Source: Azadirachta indica (Eukaryota > Streptophyta > Magnoliopsida > Sapindales > Meliaceae). From it: a stretch of DNA of 64,000 bases. Under the pieces are notes generated by a model. That model saw nothing but the letters and a program-made list of their open reading frames with translations, had not been told where the DNA came from and ran no database searches. The DNA is taken from assembly GCA_022749755.1 (NCBI GenBank), contig CM040443.1, positions 9,645,744-9,709,743 of the forward strand. The letters run 5' to 3'. The position numbers were made by a program, and so were the translations under genes. Of this stretch, positions 63,491-64,000 are shown in pieces. Numbering within the stretch: the first letter of the stretch is position 1; each line of letters begins with the position of its first letter.

Positions 63491-64000
63491 GGTGGGATAA
63501 GTAGGTCCAACAGCTCTCACAGGAATGTAGAAACGTATGTTCCACTTTTGATCTCGTCTGTCTGAGCATGATTAGGCACGATGGATGAGCCAAGTTTTGG
63601 TAATTTGCGTTTTCTCGAGCAATTTTCCTTGCAGCTCCTCACGCCCTCTAAATATCCCTTTACTGTTGTTGGTCTGATCTACCCAATTATAGACCCATAC
63701 CAGGCACCGTGTTTTCGATTAAAAGCTGCACCGAGTACGTGCGTTTGTAAAGTTAAGTTCCTGGTAATGTTTAAGTCTCAAGGAGTAACAAATCCACCGC
63801 TGGTTGCCCATTCTAAGCACAAGAAGTGCGATGCATACTAAAACGTACTTGATTTTAGAAAAAATAAATCTGCCTTTGTTTATAACACCTTCAAGGTCTC
63901 TGAGCAGTTTTACTTCCCGCAGGCAAAGAGTACGGACGGGACAAAAGGGGCAGGAAAGAACGCCTAACGCCTTAGAGCAAGCCCAGGCCAGTCTCATTTA
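63491..64000. other. Unidentified GC-richer block at window edge
   Basis: Open frames of 86 codons (+, 63581-63841) and 92 codons (-, 63719-63997) overlap on opposite strands. Neither matches a family I know. The composition is less AT-rich than the spacer. A repeat fragment cut by the window edge is plausible but not shown. Confidence 0.35.

Overview
The window is AT-rich nuclear DNA from a flowering plant, most likely a dicot. The evidence is GT-AG introns, plant-specific families (BURP/polygalacturonase beta subunit, DUF936, short plant bHLH proteins, NFD6-type mitochondrial proteins), Ty3/Gypsy and other LTR-element remnants, a probable mitochondrial atp9 fragment, and many TA-rich microsatellites. 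The species cannot be named from sequence alone. All recognised host genes lie on the minus strand.

Left part (1-13000): a decayed Ty3/Gypsy pol end with its 3' LTR (1-3530), the splicing factor PRP17 (5870-8172, including a tiny last exon that supplies the final W-D and stop), and a four-exon DUF936 gene (10854-13000). A recent 430-bp tandem duplication copied the DUF936 stop codon and 3' flank.

Middle (13000-29400): gene-poor and element-rich. It holds a 597-bp inverted-repeat element with a near-perfect 9-bp target duplication, a decayed tRNA-Val-like sequence, a roughly 2.5-kb non-coding element bounded by long inverted repeats with a 52-bp hairpin inside, and two tandem bHLH genes (19593-20578 and 25293-26098) of identical exon design. 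A probable mitochondrial atp9 fragment lies between them.

NFD6-type gene (29427-35102): a 104-residue mitochondrial protein whose last intron is 5.2 kb because a rearranged LTR element (30487-34202, target duplication CCAAA on both sides) sits in it, antisense to the gene.

Right part (39357-57413): a tandem array of polygalacturonase non-catalytic beta-subunit (BURP) genes, all on the minus strand. In coordinate order there is an intact gene (A), a 200-bp 3'-end relic, a twice-frameshifted copy (B), a heavily degraded pseudogene (C) and an intact gene (D). Blocks shared between the flanks show how the array grew by tandem duplication and then lost members. In other plants the encoded proteins are secreted cell-wall proteins that bind or modulate polygalacturonase. 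The last 6.5 kb has no gene I can support.

No new defence or biosynthetic system was seen. The most informative signals are the birth-and-death history of the BURP array, the rearranged retroelement inside the NFD6 intron, and several undescribed-looking inverted-repeat elements.
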